A DNA stretch of 64,000 bases, taken from NCBI RefSeq assembly GCF_022448905.1, contig NZ_JAKVCW010000005.1, positions 244,100 through 308,099 on the forward strand. Reading direction: 5' to 3'. A program made the position numbers and the translations under genes. Origin of the DNA: Shimia sp. (GTDB lineage: Bacteria > Pseudomonadota > Alphaproteobacteria > Rhodobacterales > Rhodobacteraceae). How positions within the stretch are numbered: position 1 is the stretch's first letter; each line of letters begins with the position of its first letter. The notes beneath the pieces are model-generated. The model was not told the DNA's origin and did not search any database. It saw nothing but the letters and a program-made list of their open reading frames with translations. Positions 28,122 through 37,579 of the stretch are shown piece by piece.

Positions 28122-29207
28122 ATGCGGATACATTTCAAAACATCCTACGAACATGACATCCGGCTTTTTCCCGACTGGTGGAGCTTTTGTGTCTACGCAA
28201 CGCTTATTGTGATCGCGGTGGCCCTGCCGTGGCTGATGGATGACTTCTTCCTCGGTGAAGTCACCAACGTGCTGATCTGGGCCATCGCGGGCCTTGGCCT
28301 GATGCTGCTGACCGGGCAAACCGGTCAGGCCAGCCTTGGCCATGCGGCCTTTTTGGCGCTGGGCTGTTACTCCTGCATCATCTTTATGGAGCAGGGTTGG
28401 CCATTCCTGATCGCCTTCCCAGCGGCGGGCATTCTGACTGGCGTGGTCGGCACCATCATCGCCATCCCGGCGATCCGCTTGCATGGCATTTACCTTGCTA
28501 TTGCGACCATCGCGCTGTCCATTTTGGCCGATGACATCATTGTGCTGATGGAGCCGATCACCGATGGCGTGTCCGGCAAGTTTGCTCCGATGATCAATAT
28601 CTTCGGCATCGAGATCGAACGCTGGACCACACCGGACCGCTTCTACTGGCTGGTGCTGGCCGTCACGATCCTCTGCACGCTGGCCTATCGCAACCTACTG
28701 CGCTCGCCCTTGGGGCGCGCCATGGCGGCTGTGCGAGATAGTGAAGTCTCAGCCACCGCCATGGGTGTGCATATCGCGCGCACCAAAGCGGCGGCTTTTG
28801 GCATCTCCTGCGCGATCACCGGATTGGCCGGGGCGCTGATGGGATTCTATGCGGGGGCGTTTAACAACGAGACCTTCTCCATCGTGATCTCCATCACCCT
28901 TCTGATGATGATTGTGATCGGCGGGCTTGGCTCCATTCACGGCGCGTTTTTTGGCGCGGTGGTGGTGGCGTTCTTGCCGCAATTCCTGTCGATGACCAAA
29001 GACCTGATCGGCGGCAGTTCGGTGGCCATTCCTGGTCTGGAAACCGGCGTGTTTGGCATGATCCTGATCCTCTTCATCCTGTTTGAACCGATGGGCATCT
29101 ACGGCCGCTGGATGAAAATCCGCATCTGGTTTGAGCTCTTCCCCTTTGCGCGCAAAGACATGTTCAAGCGTCAGAAGAGCTATCTGAAGACGGAGCGTTT
29201 GAGATGA
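28122..29207 (+). CDS. livM: HAAT-family ABC transporter permease LivM, first operon
   Basis: The second permease subunit (361 residues), partner of LivH. The open frame extends upstream into livH, but ATG 28122 (MRIHFKTSYEHDIRLFPDWW) gives the expected cytoplasmic start, 4 bases after the livH stop. Ten or so helices follow, with the conserved LMLLTGQTGQASLGHAAFLA motif near residue 65 and the ATPase-contact loop VIGGLGSIHGAFFGA. It overlaps livG by 4 bases (ATGA). Confidence 0.93.
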   Translation: MRIHFKTSYEHDIRLFPDWWSFCVYATLIVIAVALPWLMDDFFLGEVTNVLIWAIAGLGLMLLTGQTGQASLGHAAFLALGCYSCIIFMEQGWPFLIAFPAAGILTGVVGTIIAIPAIRLHGIYLAIATIALSILADDIIVLMEPITDGVSGKFAPMINIFGIEIERWTTPDRFYWLVLAVTILCTLAYRNLLRSPLGRAMAAVRDSEVSATAMGVHIARTKAAAFGISCAITGLAGALMGFYAGAFNNETFSIVISITLLMMIVIGGLGSIHGAFFGAVVVAFLPQFLSMTKDLIGGSSVAIPGLETGVFGMILILFILFEPMGIYGRWMKIRIWFELFPFARKDMFKRQKSYLKTERLR

Positions 29208-29974
29208 GCACTTTGCTGGAAATCAACAACGCGACGCTCAAGTTTGGTGGCGTTGTCGCGGTCAACGATCTGACGTTTTCGGTGGAAGAGGGTGAGGTCT
29301 ACGCCATCGTAGGCCCCAACGGCGCGGGCAAATCCACGGTCTTCAACCTGATCTCGCGCTTTTACAATCCGTACGCTGGATCAATCACCTTTGATGGCCA
29401 TAACCTCTTGGATCGCAATGCAGATTCCGTGGCCGACCTCGGCATCGCGCGCACGTTCCAGAACATTGAGCTGTTTGACCACGCCACGGTTCTGCAAAAC
29501 CTGCTGGTGGGTCGGCACCGTCATCGCAAGACCAATTTGGTGCAGGAAATGCTCTTCACGCCCAAGGTGCGGCAGGAAGAGAAGCGCCATCGCGAGGCTG
29601 TTGAAGAGGTCATCGATTTTCTCGATCTGCAGCCCTACCGCGACAAGATGATCGCGGGGCTGCCTTATGGGGTGCGCAAGGTGGTCGAACTGGGCCGCGC
29701 GCTGGCGTCTGGGCCGCGGCTTTTGCTGCTTGATGAACCGGCCTCTGGTCTCTCGGTCGAGGAAACCCAAGACATGCGCTGGTGGATTGATGACATCCGC
29801 AAACAGATGGGCATCACCGTTTTGATGGTGGAACACGACATGGGGCTGGTCTCCGGCGTGTCCGACCGTGTGCTGGCGCTGGCCGATGGGGCCAAGCTCG
29901 CCGAAGGCACGCCGCAGCAGGTGCAATCCGACCCGGCCGTGATTGAGGCCTATCTTGGCGCGGGGGCGGCGTGA
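29204..29974 (+). CDS. livG: HAAT-family ABC transporter ATPase LivG, first operon
   Basis: One of two ATPases of the importer (256 residues). Walker A is GPNGAGKST at residues 38-46, the Q-loop is in ARTFQNIELF, and Walker B LLLLDEPASGLS and the switch His in VEHDMG follow. The signature region reads LPYGVRKVVELGRAL rather than LSGGQ, as is normal for LivG. The longer helical insert between Q-loop and signature (RHRHRKTNLVQEML) is also typical. It overlaps both neighbours by one to four bases, so expression is tightly coupled. Confidence 0.94.
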   Translation: MSTLLEINNATLKFGGVVAVNDLTFSVEEGEVYAIVGPNGAGKSTVFNLISRFYNPYAGSITFDGHNLLDRNADSVADLGIARTFQNIELFDHATVLQNLLVGRHRHRKTNLVQEMLFTPKVRQEEKRHREAVEEVIDFLDLQPYRDKMIAGLPYGVRKVVELGRALASGPRLLLLDEPASGLSVEETQDMRWWIDDIRKQMGITVLMVEHDMGLVSGVSDRVLALADGAKLAEGTPQQVQSDPAVIEAYLGAGAA

Positions 29975-30747
29975 TGGGCGAAACAGTGCTTGATATCAAG
30001 AACATCGAGAGCTTCTACGGCCCAATCATGGCGATCCGTGGCGTGTCGCTGAAGGTCGAAAAGGGGCAGGTGGTGACCGTGCTGGGCGCCAATGGTGCAG
30101 GCAAGTCGACGCTCCTGAAAACCATCTCCGGCATCATGGACCCCGAAAAGGGTCAGGTGGTGTTTGAGGGCCGCGAAATCCAAGGCATGGAGCCCCACAA
30201 AGTGGTCGGCCAAGGCATCGTACATGTGCCCGAGGGCCGTGAGGTCTTCCCGCTTCTGACGGTGGACGAAAACCTGTCGCTTGGCGCCTACACGCGCAGT
30301 GACAAGGCGGAGATCGAGAAAGATCGGCAGATGGTCTTTGACTACTTCCCGATCTTGGCCGAACGCCGCCACCAAGAGGCGGGCACGCTGTCCGGTGGAC
30401 AACAACAGATGCTCGCCATTGGGCGCGGCCTGATGCTGCGTCCCAAGATCATGCTGCTGGATGAACCATCCTTGGGTCTGTCACCGCTGTTGGTGCAGGA
30501 AATCTTCGCCATCCTCAAACGCCTGAACAAAGATGAAGGCGTGACCATGATGCTCGTGGAGCAAAACGCCAAGGTTGCGCTGGAACTGGCGGATGTGGGC
30601 TACGTGATGGAAGTCGGCCGTATTGTGATGGACGACACCGCCGAACGCCTGATGGAGAGCGAAGACATCAAAGCCTTCTATCTGGGTCATCAGGAAGAAG
30701 GCGCGCGCGGGGAACGGCGCTGGAAACGCAAGAAAACATGGCGCTGA
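29974..30747 (+). CDS. livF: HAAT-family ABC transporter ATPase LivF, first operon
   Basis: The second ATPase (257 residues), starting MGETVLDIKNIESFYG at ATG 29974 and overlapping the livG stop by one base. Walker A GANGAGKST is near residue 36, the signature LSGGQQQML near residue 136 and Walker B IMLLDEPSLGLSP near residue 155, with VEQNAK as the switch region. The C-terminus has an extra basic tail (RWKRKKTW) not usual in E. coli LivF; the second-operon LivF has a comparable one. It is followed by an acyl-CoA synthetase gene after 14 bases. Confidence 0.94.
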   Translation: MGETVLDIKNIESFYGPIMAIRGVSLKVEKGQVVTVLGANGAGKSTLLKTISGIMDPEKGQVVFEGREIQGMEPHKVVGQGIVHVPEGREVFPLLTVDENLSLGAYTRSDKAEIEKDRQMVFDYFPILAERRHQEAGTLSGGQQQMLAIGRGLMLRPKIMLLDEPSLGLSPLLVQEIFAILKRLNKDEGVTMMLVEQNAKVALELADVGYVMEVGRIVMDDTAERLMESEDIKAFYLGHQEEGARGERRWKRKKTWR

Positions 30748-30761
30748 GGGGAGGCAGGATC

Positions 30762-32654
30762 ATGAACATTCACACCACATCCCAGCCGCCGGAGCAGGTC
30801 GAAATCAACGGCGTGATTGTCTCTGCCACACCGGGGCAGAAACCTGCGCTTGTGGACGGATGCGACACGGTTGTTGGCCTGTTCCAGAAACGCTGTGAAC
30901 AGCTGCGCGACCGCACCGCGCACCGCGAAAAAGACCTCGGTATCTGGCAGAGCTATTCCTGGGCCGACTACTGGACCCATGCCAAATGGATCGGCCTTGG
31001 CCTCCGGGCCTTGGGGTTGGAGCGCGGCGAGGTGGTTTCGATCCTTTCCGAAGACCGCAAGGAATGGCTTTATGCCGACATGGGCATCCAATGTGTCGGC
31101 GGCATTGCGTCGGGCGTTTACACCACCGACAGCGCCAGCCAGTTGGAATACCTTCTGCGCGACAGCGGCAGCCGCTTCCTGTTTGTGGAAAATGACGAGC
31201 AGCTCGACAAATTTCTGGAGATCGAAGACCAAGCCAGCCATGTGGTGAAGGTCATCATCTTGGACCAAGACGGGCTGCATGACCTGCGCCACGACAAATG
31301 TGTGTTTCTGGACGACCTCTATGAAACCGGGCGTGCCTATGAGGCGGAAAACCACGGGGTCTTTGAAGAAGAAATCAAAAAGGCAAAACCAGAAGACACG
31401 GGTCTGCTGATCTACACCTCTGGCACTACCGGCATGCCCAAAGGCGCGATGCTGTCGCAGGAAAACGTGATCGCCGCCTGTGTGTCCGGCGCCCATGCGC
31501 TGCCGACGATGGACAAGGATGAACAGCTCTGCTTCCTGCCGCTGTGCCACATCCTGGAGCGCAACGTCAGCGCCTATTTCCCGATTGCAGGCAAATCCAC
31601 CGTGAACTTTGCCGAAAGCCCGGAGACGGTTTTTGACAACCTGCAAGAAGTCTCCCCCGCCCATTTCACCGCTGTGCCGCGCGTTTGGGAGAAGATCTAT
31701 TCTCGCGTGCTGGTGCTCGCGCAAGAGGCCACGACCATTGGACGGTTGTGTTTCAATCTGGCCGTCAAAGCCGGACTAAAACGCGCGGATTACCTGCTCG
31801 CGCGCAAGCCGGTCCCAAGCGGGGTGCAGCTCAATTACGCGATCTGGGATTTCCTGGTGCTGCGCAATCTGCGCCGGATGCTTGGCATGGACAAAATGCG
31901 CCGCGGTGGCACCGGCGCGGCCCCGATCAGCCCGGAACTGATCCGCTGGTATTGGGCGATTGGCGTGCAGCTATTGGAAGGCTACGGCATGACCGAAAAC
32001 GCCGGTCTGGCCTCCATCAACCTGCCGGACGACAACAAACTGGGCAGTGTGGGCAAAGCCGTGCCGGGGTTTCAGGTGCGTCTTGCCGAGGACGGCGAAA
32101 TTCAGACCTTTGGCCTGAACAACTTCCAGGGCTACTGGCGCAACAATGAGAAAACAGCGGAGACCTTCACCGAGGATGGCTGGCTGCGCACGGGGGACGT
32201 GGGCAAGCTGGACGAGGACGGCTTTGTCACCATCACCGGGCGGCTCAAGGACATCATCATCACCGCTGGCGGCAAAAACATCACTCCGGCGGAGATCGAA
32301 AGCCGTCTGAAGTTCAGCCACTACATCTCGGATGCGGTGGTGATTGGTGATGCGCGCAAATACCTGACGTGCCTGATTATGATCGATCAGGAGAATGTGG
32401 AGAAATACGCCCAGGATCGCAAAGTACCGTTCTCGGATTTTGCCTCGCTCTGTGCCGCTCAAGATGTGGTCGACCTCATCAAGGGCGAAGTGGACGACGT
32501 GAACAAAGAGTTCGCGCGGGTGGAACAGATCAAGGAGTTCCGCCTGATCAACGTCTTGCTGACGGCGGAGGATGAAGAACTGACCGCGACTATGAAGCTC
32601 AAGCGCAGCTTTGTGGAGAAGAAACACGCGGGACTCATAGAGGAAATGTATTAA
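30762..32654 (+). CDS. Long-chain-type acyl-CoA synthetase, first operon
   Basis: An AMP-forming CoA ligase of 630 residues that activates a carboxylic acid through an acyl-adenylate. The P-loop motif YTSGTTGMPKGAM is near residue 218, the adenylate motif EGYGMTENAG near residue 405, and TGDVGKLDEDGFVTITGRLKD plus the catalytic Lys region near the C-terminus. ATG 30762 follows GGGGAGGCAGG closely and is preferred over ATG 30738. Its place between the ATPase and binding-protein genes suggests that the imported acid is activated on entry. The chain length or ring type of the substrate cannot be read from sequence. Confidence 0.93.
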   Translation: MNIHTTSQPPEQVEINGVIVSATPGQKPALVDGCDTVVGLFQKRCEQLRDRTAHREKDLGIWQSYSWADYWTHAKWIGLGLRALGLERGEVVSILSEDRKEWLYADMGIQCVGGIASGVYTTDSASQLEYLLRDSGSRFLFVENDEQLDKFLEIEDQASHVVKVIILDQDGLHDLRHDKCVFLDDLYETGRAYEAENHGVFEEEIKKAKPEDTGLLIYTSGTTGMPKGAMLSQENVIAACVSGAHALPTMDKDEQLCFLPLCHILERNVSAYFPIAGKSTVNFAESPETVFDNLQEVSPAHFTAVPRVWEKIYSRVLVLAQEATTIGRLCFNLAVKAGLKRADYLLARKPVPSGVQLNYAIWDFLVLRNLRRMLGMDKMRRGGTGAAPISPELIRWYWAIGVQLLEGYGMTENAGLASINLPDDNKLGSVGKAVPGFQVRLAEDGEIQTFGLNNFQGYWRNNEKTAETFTEDGWLRTGDVGKLDEDGFVTITGRLKDIIITAGGKNITPAEIESRLKFSHYISDAVVIGDARKYLTCLIMIDQENVEKYAQDRKVPFSDFASLCAAQDVVDLIKGEVDDVNKEFARVEQIKEFRLINVLLTAEDEELTATMKLKRSFVEKKHAGLIEEMY

Positions 32655-32701
32655 CATCGATTTCATGTGGCCCCAGACCACACTTCAAACGGGAGGAAAC
32701 T

Positions 32702-33856
32702 ATGAAGAAACTGACGACTGTACTGGCAGTTGGCGCGGCGGCGCTGGCTTCCCAGGTCGCTGCGGACACGCAAGGCGTGAGCGACCGCGAGGTGGTGATT
32801 GGGTCCGTAAACGATCTGTCCGGCATCTTTGCCGCGGTGGGCGTTCCGGCGGTCAATGGCGCCAATATGCGCTTTGACGAAGTGAACGCCGCCGGTGGCG
32901 TGCACGGGCGTCAGATCCGGTTTGTTGTGGAGGACAACGGCTACCAGATTCCGCGCGCGATGCAGGGCTACAACAAGCTTCTGAACCGGGACAAAGCCTT
33001 TGCCATGCTGCTGTCTTTGGGCACGCCGATGAACGTGGCCGGCTTCAAACTGCTCGATCCCAAAGGCATTCCAAATGTTGGCCCCCTGTCGGCAGCGCGG
33101 CAGATGCTGCAGGAGCCGATGGACAACAAATTCATTGGTTTCTCAAGCTATTACGACCAAGTGCAGGTTGGCGCGAAATACCTTGCGGAAGAGTTTGAGG
33201 CCAAAAACCTCTGCACCATGTACATCCCGTCCGACTTTGGCAAAGAGATTGCCGAGTCCACCAAAGACCTTGCCGAGAGCATGGGGCTGAGCATGGCGGG
33301 GGAAACCACACACAAGCCGGATGAGCTGGATTTTGTCGGCTCTCTGACCAAGCTTAAGGCGGCGGAATGTGACGTGATCACCATGGCGCTGGGCGTGCGT
33401 CAGGGCATCACGGTTGTGGGCACCGCCAAGAAGCTAGGCTGGACCGATGTGAAATTCCTCAACACCTCCGCAGGCTTCCTGGAGCCGGTGGCGATGGTGC
33501 CGAGCGGCGTGACCGATGGGCTCTATGCAGCGGCCGGTTGGCGCGATCTCTATGAGCGTGCGGCCGATCCTGTGCCGGGCAAATTCATCGCAGACTACAA
33601 AGCCAAGTTTGATCAGCCTGCATCTGGCTTTGCGATGCTCGGCTATTCCGCAGCCGACACCGTCGTGCGCGCGCTGGAAGCGGCCGGGCCTGACCTGACC
33701 CACGAAAGCTTTATCGCCGCCATGGAGACGCTTGACTATACGGACGAGCTCACTGGGTCGCAGACCACCTACGGTCCGGACGACCACCGCGGCGCGGATG
33801 AGGTTGTGATTTCCGTGGTGGAAAATGGCGGCTGGAAGACGGTTGCTGTGAAGTAA
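32702..33856 (+). CDS. HAAT-family periplasmic substrate-binding protein, first operon
   Basis: A 384-residue periplasmic binding protein of the LivK type. The signal peptide MKKLTTVLAVGAAALASQVA is probably cut near residue 21. The mature protein shows the two-lobed periplasmic-binding pattern, with VVIGSVNDLSGIFAAVGVPA, NGANMRFDEVNAAGGVHG and YNKLLNRDKAFAMLLSLGTP. It hands its ligand to the LivH/LivM channel. A strong GGGAGGA site precedes the start, and a perfect terminator follows 23 bases after the stop, ending the operon. Confidence 0.93.
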   Translation: MKKLTTVLAVGAAALASQVAADTQGVSDREVVIGSVNDLSGIFAAVGVPAVNGANMRFDEVNAAGGVHGRQIRFVVEDNGYQIPRAMQGYNKLLNRDKAFAMLLSLGTPMNVAGFKLLDPKGIPNVGPLSAARQMLQEPMDNKFIGFSSYYDQVQVGAKYLAEEFEAKNLCTMYIPSDFGKEIAESTKDLAESMGLSMAGETTHKPDELDFVGSLTKLKAAECDVITMALGVRQGITVVGTAKKLGWTDVKFLNTSAGFLEPVAMVPSGVTDGLYAAAGWRDLYERAADPVPGKFIADYKAKFDQPASGFAMLGYSAADTVVRALEAAGPDLTHESFIAAMETLDYTDELTGSQTTYGPDDHRGADEVVISVVENGGWKTVAVK

Positions 33857-33879
33857 GCAGGTTGTTTGGATGAGACAAA

Positions 33880-33909
33880 GGCTCCCGGAGGTATTCGGGA
33901 GCCTTTTTT
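33880..33909 (+). terminator. Rho-independent terminator of the first Liv operon
   Basis: A perfect 8-bp stem GGCTCCCG/CGGGAGCC with an 8-base loop is followed by six T. Confidence 0.93.
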
Positions 33910-33956
33910 GTGGAAAGCGAAGATCGGTGGGGCGGACTAAGTGGGCGCGGCGATTT

Positions 33957-34199
33957 TCAAAATTCTCCTCCGTCGAAGGTCTCGTATCCCGGACTGTGCG
34001 CTCGTCCATCGTCAACCCTGTTATCGTAGCCGGATTTTTCAACTTCTGAATTGTAAGAGAATGACACAAGACCAAACAAAAACAGAGTTAAGGCAACAAA
34101 GTAGATCCACCAAGGCCCGGAAAGTTGAAAAGTTATTCCACCAACGATCGGGCCAAGGAGAGTTATAGCGATTTTAGGCCAAAGTTTCTTCATGAACAA
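33957..34199 (-). CDS. Small membrane protein, unknown function
   Basis: An 80-residue protein with two predicted membrane helices (IAITLLGPIVGGITFQL and WWIYFVALTLFLFGLVSF) and a polar, acidic C-terminal tail. AAGGGAGGT lies upstream; it is spaced 6 bases from a TTG at 34199 and 12 from ATG 34193, so either may be used. Wobble bases are less GC-rich than in neighbouring genes, which may mean recent acquisition. It is alone on the minus strand, beyond the first Liv operon terminator. No family is recognised. Confidence 0.6.
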   Translation of the reverse strand: MFMKKLWPKIAITLLGPIVGGITFQLSGPWWIYFVALTLFLFGLVSFSYNSEVEKSGYDNRVDDGRAHSPGYETFDGGEF

Positions 34200-34497
34200 A
34201 GCTTACCTCCCTTAAACCGAAAGCCATAAGAATTCTTTTCAGATTGTCACCATGGGCTCAAAGCTGGCTATCAGAGCAACGCGCTCATTTTCAATCCAGG
34301 TGTATTCAGCCAGCCAAAGTGCGGTCCGGATCAGCACCGTAGATGCCCGGGCCAGCGCATGACCGCCCCCATGGGCGTGCGCTCTTGCAGCGGTTTCGAG
34401 AGCTTGCGAAGTCGGGAGACGTGTGGCGGACATAAAGTGCCAATCGGTTCGGTCAGCGGCGCCCACCCGCGGTCGAGCGCTGTCCCACTGTTGCACA
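34200..34497. other. Stretch with one doubtful small open frame
   Basis: Nothing is certain here. A minus-strand frame at 34239-34433 could encode 64 residues (MSATRLPTSQALETAARAHA onward) and has normal codon use, but lacks a ribosome-binding site and any known relative. Confidence 0.3.
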
Positions 34498-34733
34498 GAA
34501 AAATTCCCCGCAGCCGATGGTCTGGTCTGCGGGGAAGGCGGGAGTGAACTTGTTCTTGCACAGTCCCCATAAAGACCGCGCGCCTGTCCCTAAATTGTCC
34601 GCGGCCCTTCCGTGAGTGGATGTGCCCACGCCGCACAGGTTGGAAGGAGGATTCAACCCGGGCGCTCTGGCGACCACCTGCTCCCAGACATACCTTATTT
34701 TGCGACGTTTGGCTACATATTGTGTCGATTTTG
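34498..34733 (-). ncRNA. Possible small RNA or 3' UTR ending in a strong terminator
   Basis: On the minus strand the perfect 10-bp stem TTCCCCGCAG/CTGCGGGGAA (34504-34536, 13-base loop) is followed by TTTTTC, a clear rho-independent terminator. No protein gene ends at it. The response-regulator gene stops 220 bases upstream and has its own weak hairpin (34734-34760). The RNA that ends here is either a long 3' UTR or a separate small RNA. No promoter was clear and no known RNA family was recognised. Confidence 0.35.
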
Positions 34734-34757
34734 TAACCGCTGTGTAGATGCAGCGGG

Positions 34758-35462
34758 TTACTGCCAGGTCACATCGCCCAAAAAGATATAGCCTGCGCCG
34801 TAGATGGTTTTGATAAGACGCGGGTTTTTCGGGTCTTCCTTGAGCTTGGTACGCAGGCGGGAAATCCGCACATCCATGGCACGATCAAAGCTTTCGCCCG
34901 CCGCGCCGCCCAAGGTCTCTTGCATCTGCGCCCGGCTGATCAGCCGCTTGGGGCTGTCGAGAAACAGCCGCAGCACCTCGCCTTCCGCATGGCTGAAGGT
35001 GGTTTCCGCGCCGGTTTCATCGACCAAAACGTAGCGATCAAAATAGGCGGTCCAGCCGTTAAACACGGCGGTGTTGGCCGCCACCGGCGCGGCGGGTTTC
35101 TCTTTGCGAAGTCGGGCGCGCACACGTGCCACCACTTCGGTGGGGTCAAACGGCTTGATGATGTAGTCGTCCGCACCCAACTCCAGCCCGGTGATCCGGT
35201 CCTGCACTTGCGCGCGACCGGAGATGATGATCACCGCTGCGCCCAGTTCCAGCGCCAGCCGATGCACCAGCGACAGCCCGTCTTTGTCTGGCAGGCCAAG
35301 GTCCACGAGGCAGACATCCGGCGTGGTGGACTTGAGCGCGGCCTCAAACTCGGTGGCGCGGGAAAACGCCATGGTGCGAAAACCAGCGTCCTCCAAAGCG
35401 TCCGCCAAAATCATGCGGATTTCCGGTTCATCGTCCAGGATGGTGACAAGCGGGGCGGTCAT
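34758..35462 (-). CDS. OmpR-family response regulator
   Basis: A 234-residue two-domain regulator. The receiver domain has the acidic pair Asp10-Asp11, the phospho-acceptor Asp54 (CLVDLGLPDKDG) and the conserved Lys in IIKPFDP. The C-terminal winged helix (SRAQMQETLGGAAG and MDVRISRLRTKL) is of the OmpR/PhoB type. ATG 35462 is used; a GTG at 35474 would overlap the kinase stop codon by 4 bases and is a real alternative. It is downstream of and probably co-transcribed with the hybrid kinase, and lies between two Liv-type operons that it may control. Confidence 0.92.
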   Translation of the reverse strand: MTAPLVTILDDEPEIRMILADALEDAGFRTMAFSRATEFEAALKSTTPDVCLVDLGLPDKDGLSLVHRLALELGAAVIIISGRAQVQDRITGLELGADDYIIKPFDPTEVVARVRARLRKEKPAAPVAANTAVFNGWTAYFDRYVLVDETGAETTFSHAEGEVLRLFLDSPKRLISRAQMQETLGGAAGESFDRAMDVRISRLRTKLKEDPKNPRLIKTIYGAGYIFLGDVTWQ

Positions 35463-35470
35463 GGCGGGGC

Positions 35471-37381
35471 TCACTTCGGATGCAGAAATTGGTCAAGCTG
35501 CGCCGCCGTGAAGGGCTTGGGCAGCACCGGCGCGCGTGCGGCGCCTTCGATATAGAGATCATGGCTCTGGGGCAAGCTGGTCATCAGGTAGGTGGGTACT
35601 CGGTCACGGCCCAACTCACGGATCAGGTCCACACCAGTCGCATCGCCTTCCAGCGAAATATCTGACAACACCAGCGTGATATCTGGCAGCTGGTCCAGCA
35701 ACACGCGGGCTTCGTCCACGCTGGCGGCTTCGATCACCGTGTGCTTCATATCGGTCAGCATATCGCGGATCAGCCCGCGCAGGTCCGGGTTGTCCTCCAC
35801 CAACAGCGCCAGACCCGGGGTGGAATCCTGCACCGCGCGGCGCAGCGGCAGACGCAGCACCACCTGCCCGCCGGTCTCGGTGTTGGCAATCTTGATGTCG
35901 CCGCCCACCAGCTTGGTCATGTCATAAACCATCGCCAGCCCAAGGCCGGAGCCATCCGCGCCTTTGGTAGTAAAAAACGGGTCCAGCGCATGTTCCAAAG
36001 CCTCTTCAGAGAACCCCGGCCCGGTGTCGCGCACAGTGAATTGCACCCAGGTGTTCTGCACCAGCTCCGCAATCAACAGGATTGTCCCGCCCTGACCACA
36101 AGCATGAGCCGCGTTCAGCAGGAGGTTCACCAGCGAATCGTGCAGCATGGCTGGGTCCAGCAATACCGCGCCCTCTGGAATGCTGTTCTCAATGATGAGC
36201 GCAACCTCGTCGCCTACTGTTGGCTGCGCCAAGGTTTCCAGCTCAGACAAAAAACCCGTCATGTCGGTGGGCGCCAGTTTTGGCACCCGTGGCCCGGTCA
36301 CATTGGCGAGGTTGTCCAGCAGCGTGCCGCCGCGCCGCGCCGCCCCCAAGGTGGCCTCGATCAGCGAACTGGCGTCTTCGGGCAGGTCCATTTTCTGCAA
36401 CTTGGCCTGCGTGCCCAGAATGATGGTCAGCAGGTTGGAGAAGTCATGCGCCAGACCGCTGGTCATCTGCGCCGCAATCTCGCGCCGCCGGGTTTGTTGC
36501 AGGGCCACCCGTGCTTGGGTTTCCTCGGTCACGTCCATCGACAGCACGTAGACACCGCGCGCCGCGCCTTCGTTGTCATCCGGCGTAAACGCCGCCCGAA
36601 TGCGCCGCGTGCTGGGGTGTTCGTTGAATTCAAACACCGATGGCTCGCCTTTGAAGGCCTTGTCCATATGCGGCTTGATATGGCTGTAGGCGTTTTCGCC
36701 CAAGGCCTCACTGGCGTGCATGCCGACGATGTCAGAAGGCCGTCCCGGGATCACCGCGCTCAGACGGCGGTTGGAGTAGGTATAAAGCCGGTCCGGCCCG
36801 ACATGGGCGATATGCGCCGGCATCATCTCAGCCGTCAGCCGCATCCGCGCCTCGCTATCCGTCAGCTGCCGCTTCACCTCTTCCAGCGCCTGCACGGTGG
36901 CTTCCAACTCACGGTTTGTGGCGGACAGCTCCTCGGCGTATTGCAGCAACTGATCCGACAGCTCCTCAGAACGGGACCGCAAAAGCGCCTCTTGCCGCTT
37001 GGTCGAGGTGATGTCGGTATAAACCGCAACCCAGCCGCCCTCTGGCAGGGGCGACCCTTCGACAGAAACCCAACGCCCGTCTGCGCGTTTGCGCTCAAAA
37101 TAGTGCGGCTCAAAATTTAGCGCGCGGTCGACGCGCTCTTTGATGAAGGCCTCTTTGTCCTCATCCCGGATGTCGCCGTACTCGCCATTTTCGATCAGAA
37201 AGCGGATGGTCTCAGAAAACGGTGCCCCTGGTTGGGATAACACGCGCGGAATGGAAAACATCTCCCGAAACCGCGCATTGGCGACCACCAGCTTCAGGTC
37301 GCTGTCATAGATCGACATCGCCTGTTTGATCAGGTTCAGACCGGCAACAGTCATGGCCTGTGTGGCTGCGGCTCGCTCCAT
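35471..37381 (-). CDS. Hybrid sensor histidine kinase with two PAS domains
   Basis: A 636-residue protein with no clear membrane segments, so probably a cytoplasmic sensor. A first PAS-like domain covers about residues 10-130 and ends in VAVYTDITSTKRQ; a coiled coil follows (about 135-180) and a second PAS domain (about 185-290). The H-box is GLAHDFSNLL with His312, the ATPase N-box has Asn423, and DTGPGF and GSGLGLAMVYD are the G-boxes. A C-terminal receiver has Asp574 (LSDISLEG). It pairs with the OmpR-type regulator downstream. It is divergent from the second acyl-CoA synthetase/Liv operon, which suggests control of that operon in response to an intracellular ligand or redox state. Confidence 0.92.
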   Translation of the reverse strand: MERAAATQAMTVAGLNLIKQAMSIYDSDLKLVVANARFREMFSIPRVLSQPGAPFSETIRFLIENGEYGDIRDEDKEAFIKERVDRALNFEPHYFERKRADGRWVSVEGSPLPEGGWVAVYTDITSTKRQEALLRSRSEELSDQLLQYAEELSATNRELEATVQALEEVKRQLTDSEARMRLTAEMMPAHIAHVGPDRLYTYSNRRLSAVIPGRPSDIVGMHASEALGENAYSHIKPHMDKAFKGEPSVFEFNEHPSTRRIRAAFTPDDNEGAARGVYVLSMDVTEETQARVALQQTRRREIAAQMTSGLAHDFSNLLTIILGTQAKLQKMDLPEDASSLIEATLGAARRGGTLLDNLANVTGPRVPKLAPTDMTGFLSELETLAQPTVGDEVALIIENSIPEGAVLLDPAMLHDSLVNLLLNAAHACGQGGTILLIAELVQNTWVQFTVRDTGPGFSEEALEHALDPFFTTKGADGSGLGLAMVYDMTKLVGGDIKIANTETGGQVVLRLPLRRAVQDSTPGLALLVEDNPDLRGLIRDMLTDMKHTVIEAASVDEARVLLDQLPDITLVLSDISLEGDATGVDLIRELGRDRVPTYLMTSLPQSHDLYIEGAARAPVLPKPFTAAQLDQFLHPK

Positions 37382-37579
37382 TTCGGCTCTCCTTCTCCTC
37401 TACCGCTAACACTCAATTTGGGGGTGCGAAAAGGGGCAAATGGCGCTTGTTACAATTCGTAAGGATTGGGAAAACTTTAAGAAAAAGTTGACCAACAGGG
37501 TGAAACACGCACCACTAGAGGTGGAGAATCGCTCACGCGGTTTTGGCCCGTTTCGGCGGGCTTAAGGGAGGAAAAGAAT
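37382..37579. promoter_or_regulatory. Divergent promoter region, sensor kinase and second Liv operon
   Basis: This 198-base gap must hold both promoters. Seen by eye are the imperfect palindrome TTACAATTCGTAA near 37450 and TTGACC near 37487 as a possible -35 box. A GC-rich stem (GCCCG-TTTCG-GCGGGC) lies just before the ribosome-binding site. No operator can be assigned with confidence. Confidence 0.4.

Noticed and set aside
34453..34677. Minus-strand open frame of 74 codons across the orphan terminator
   Set aside because: It would be interrupted by a strong terminator hairpin, and its composition is not protein-like.
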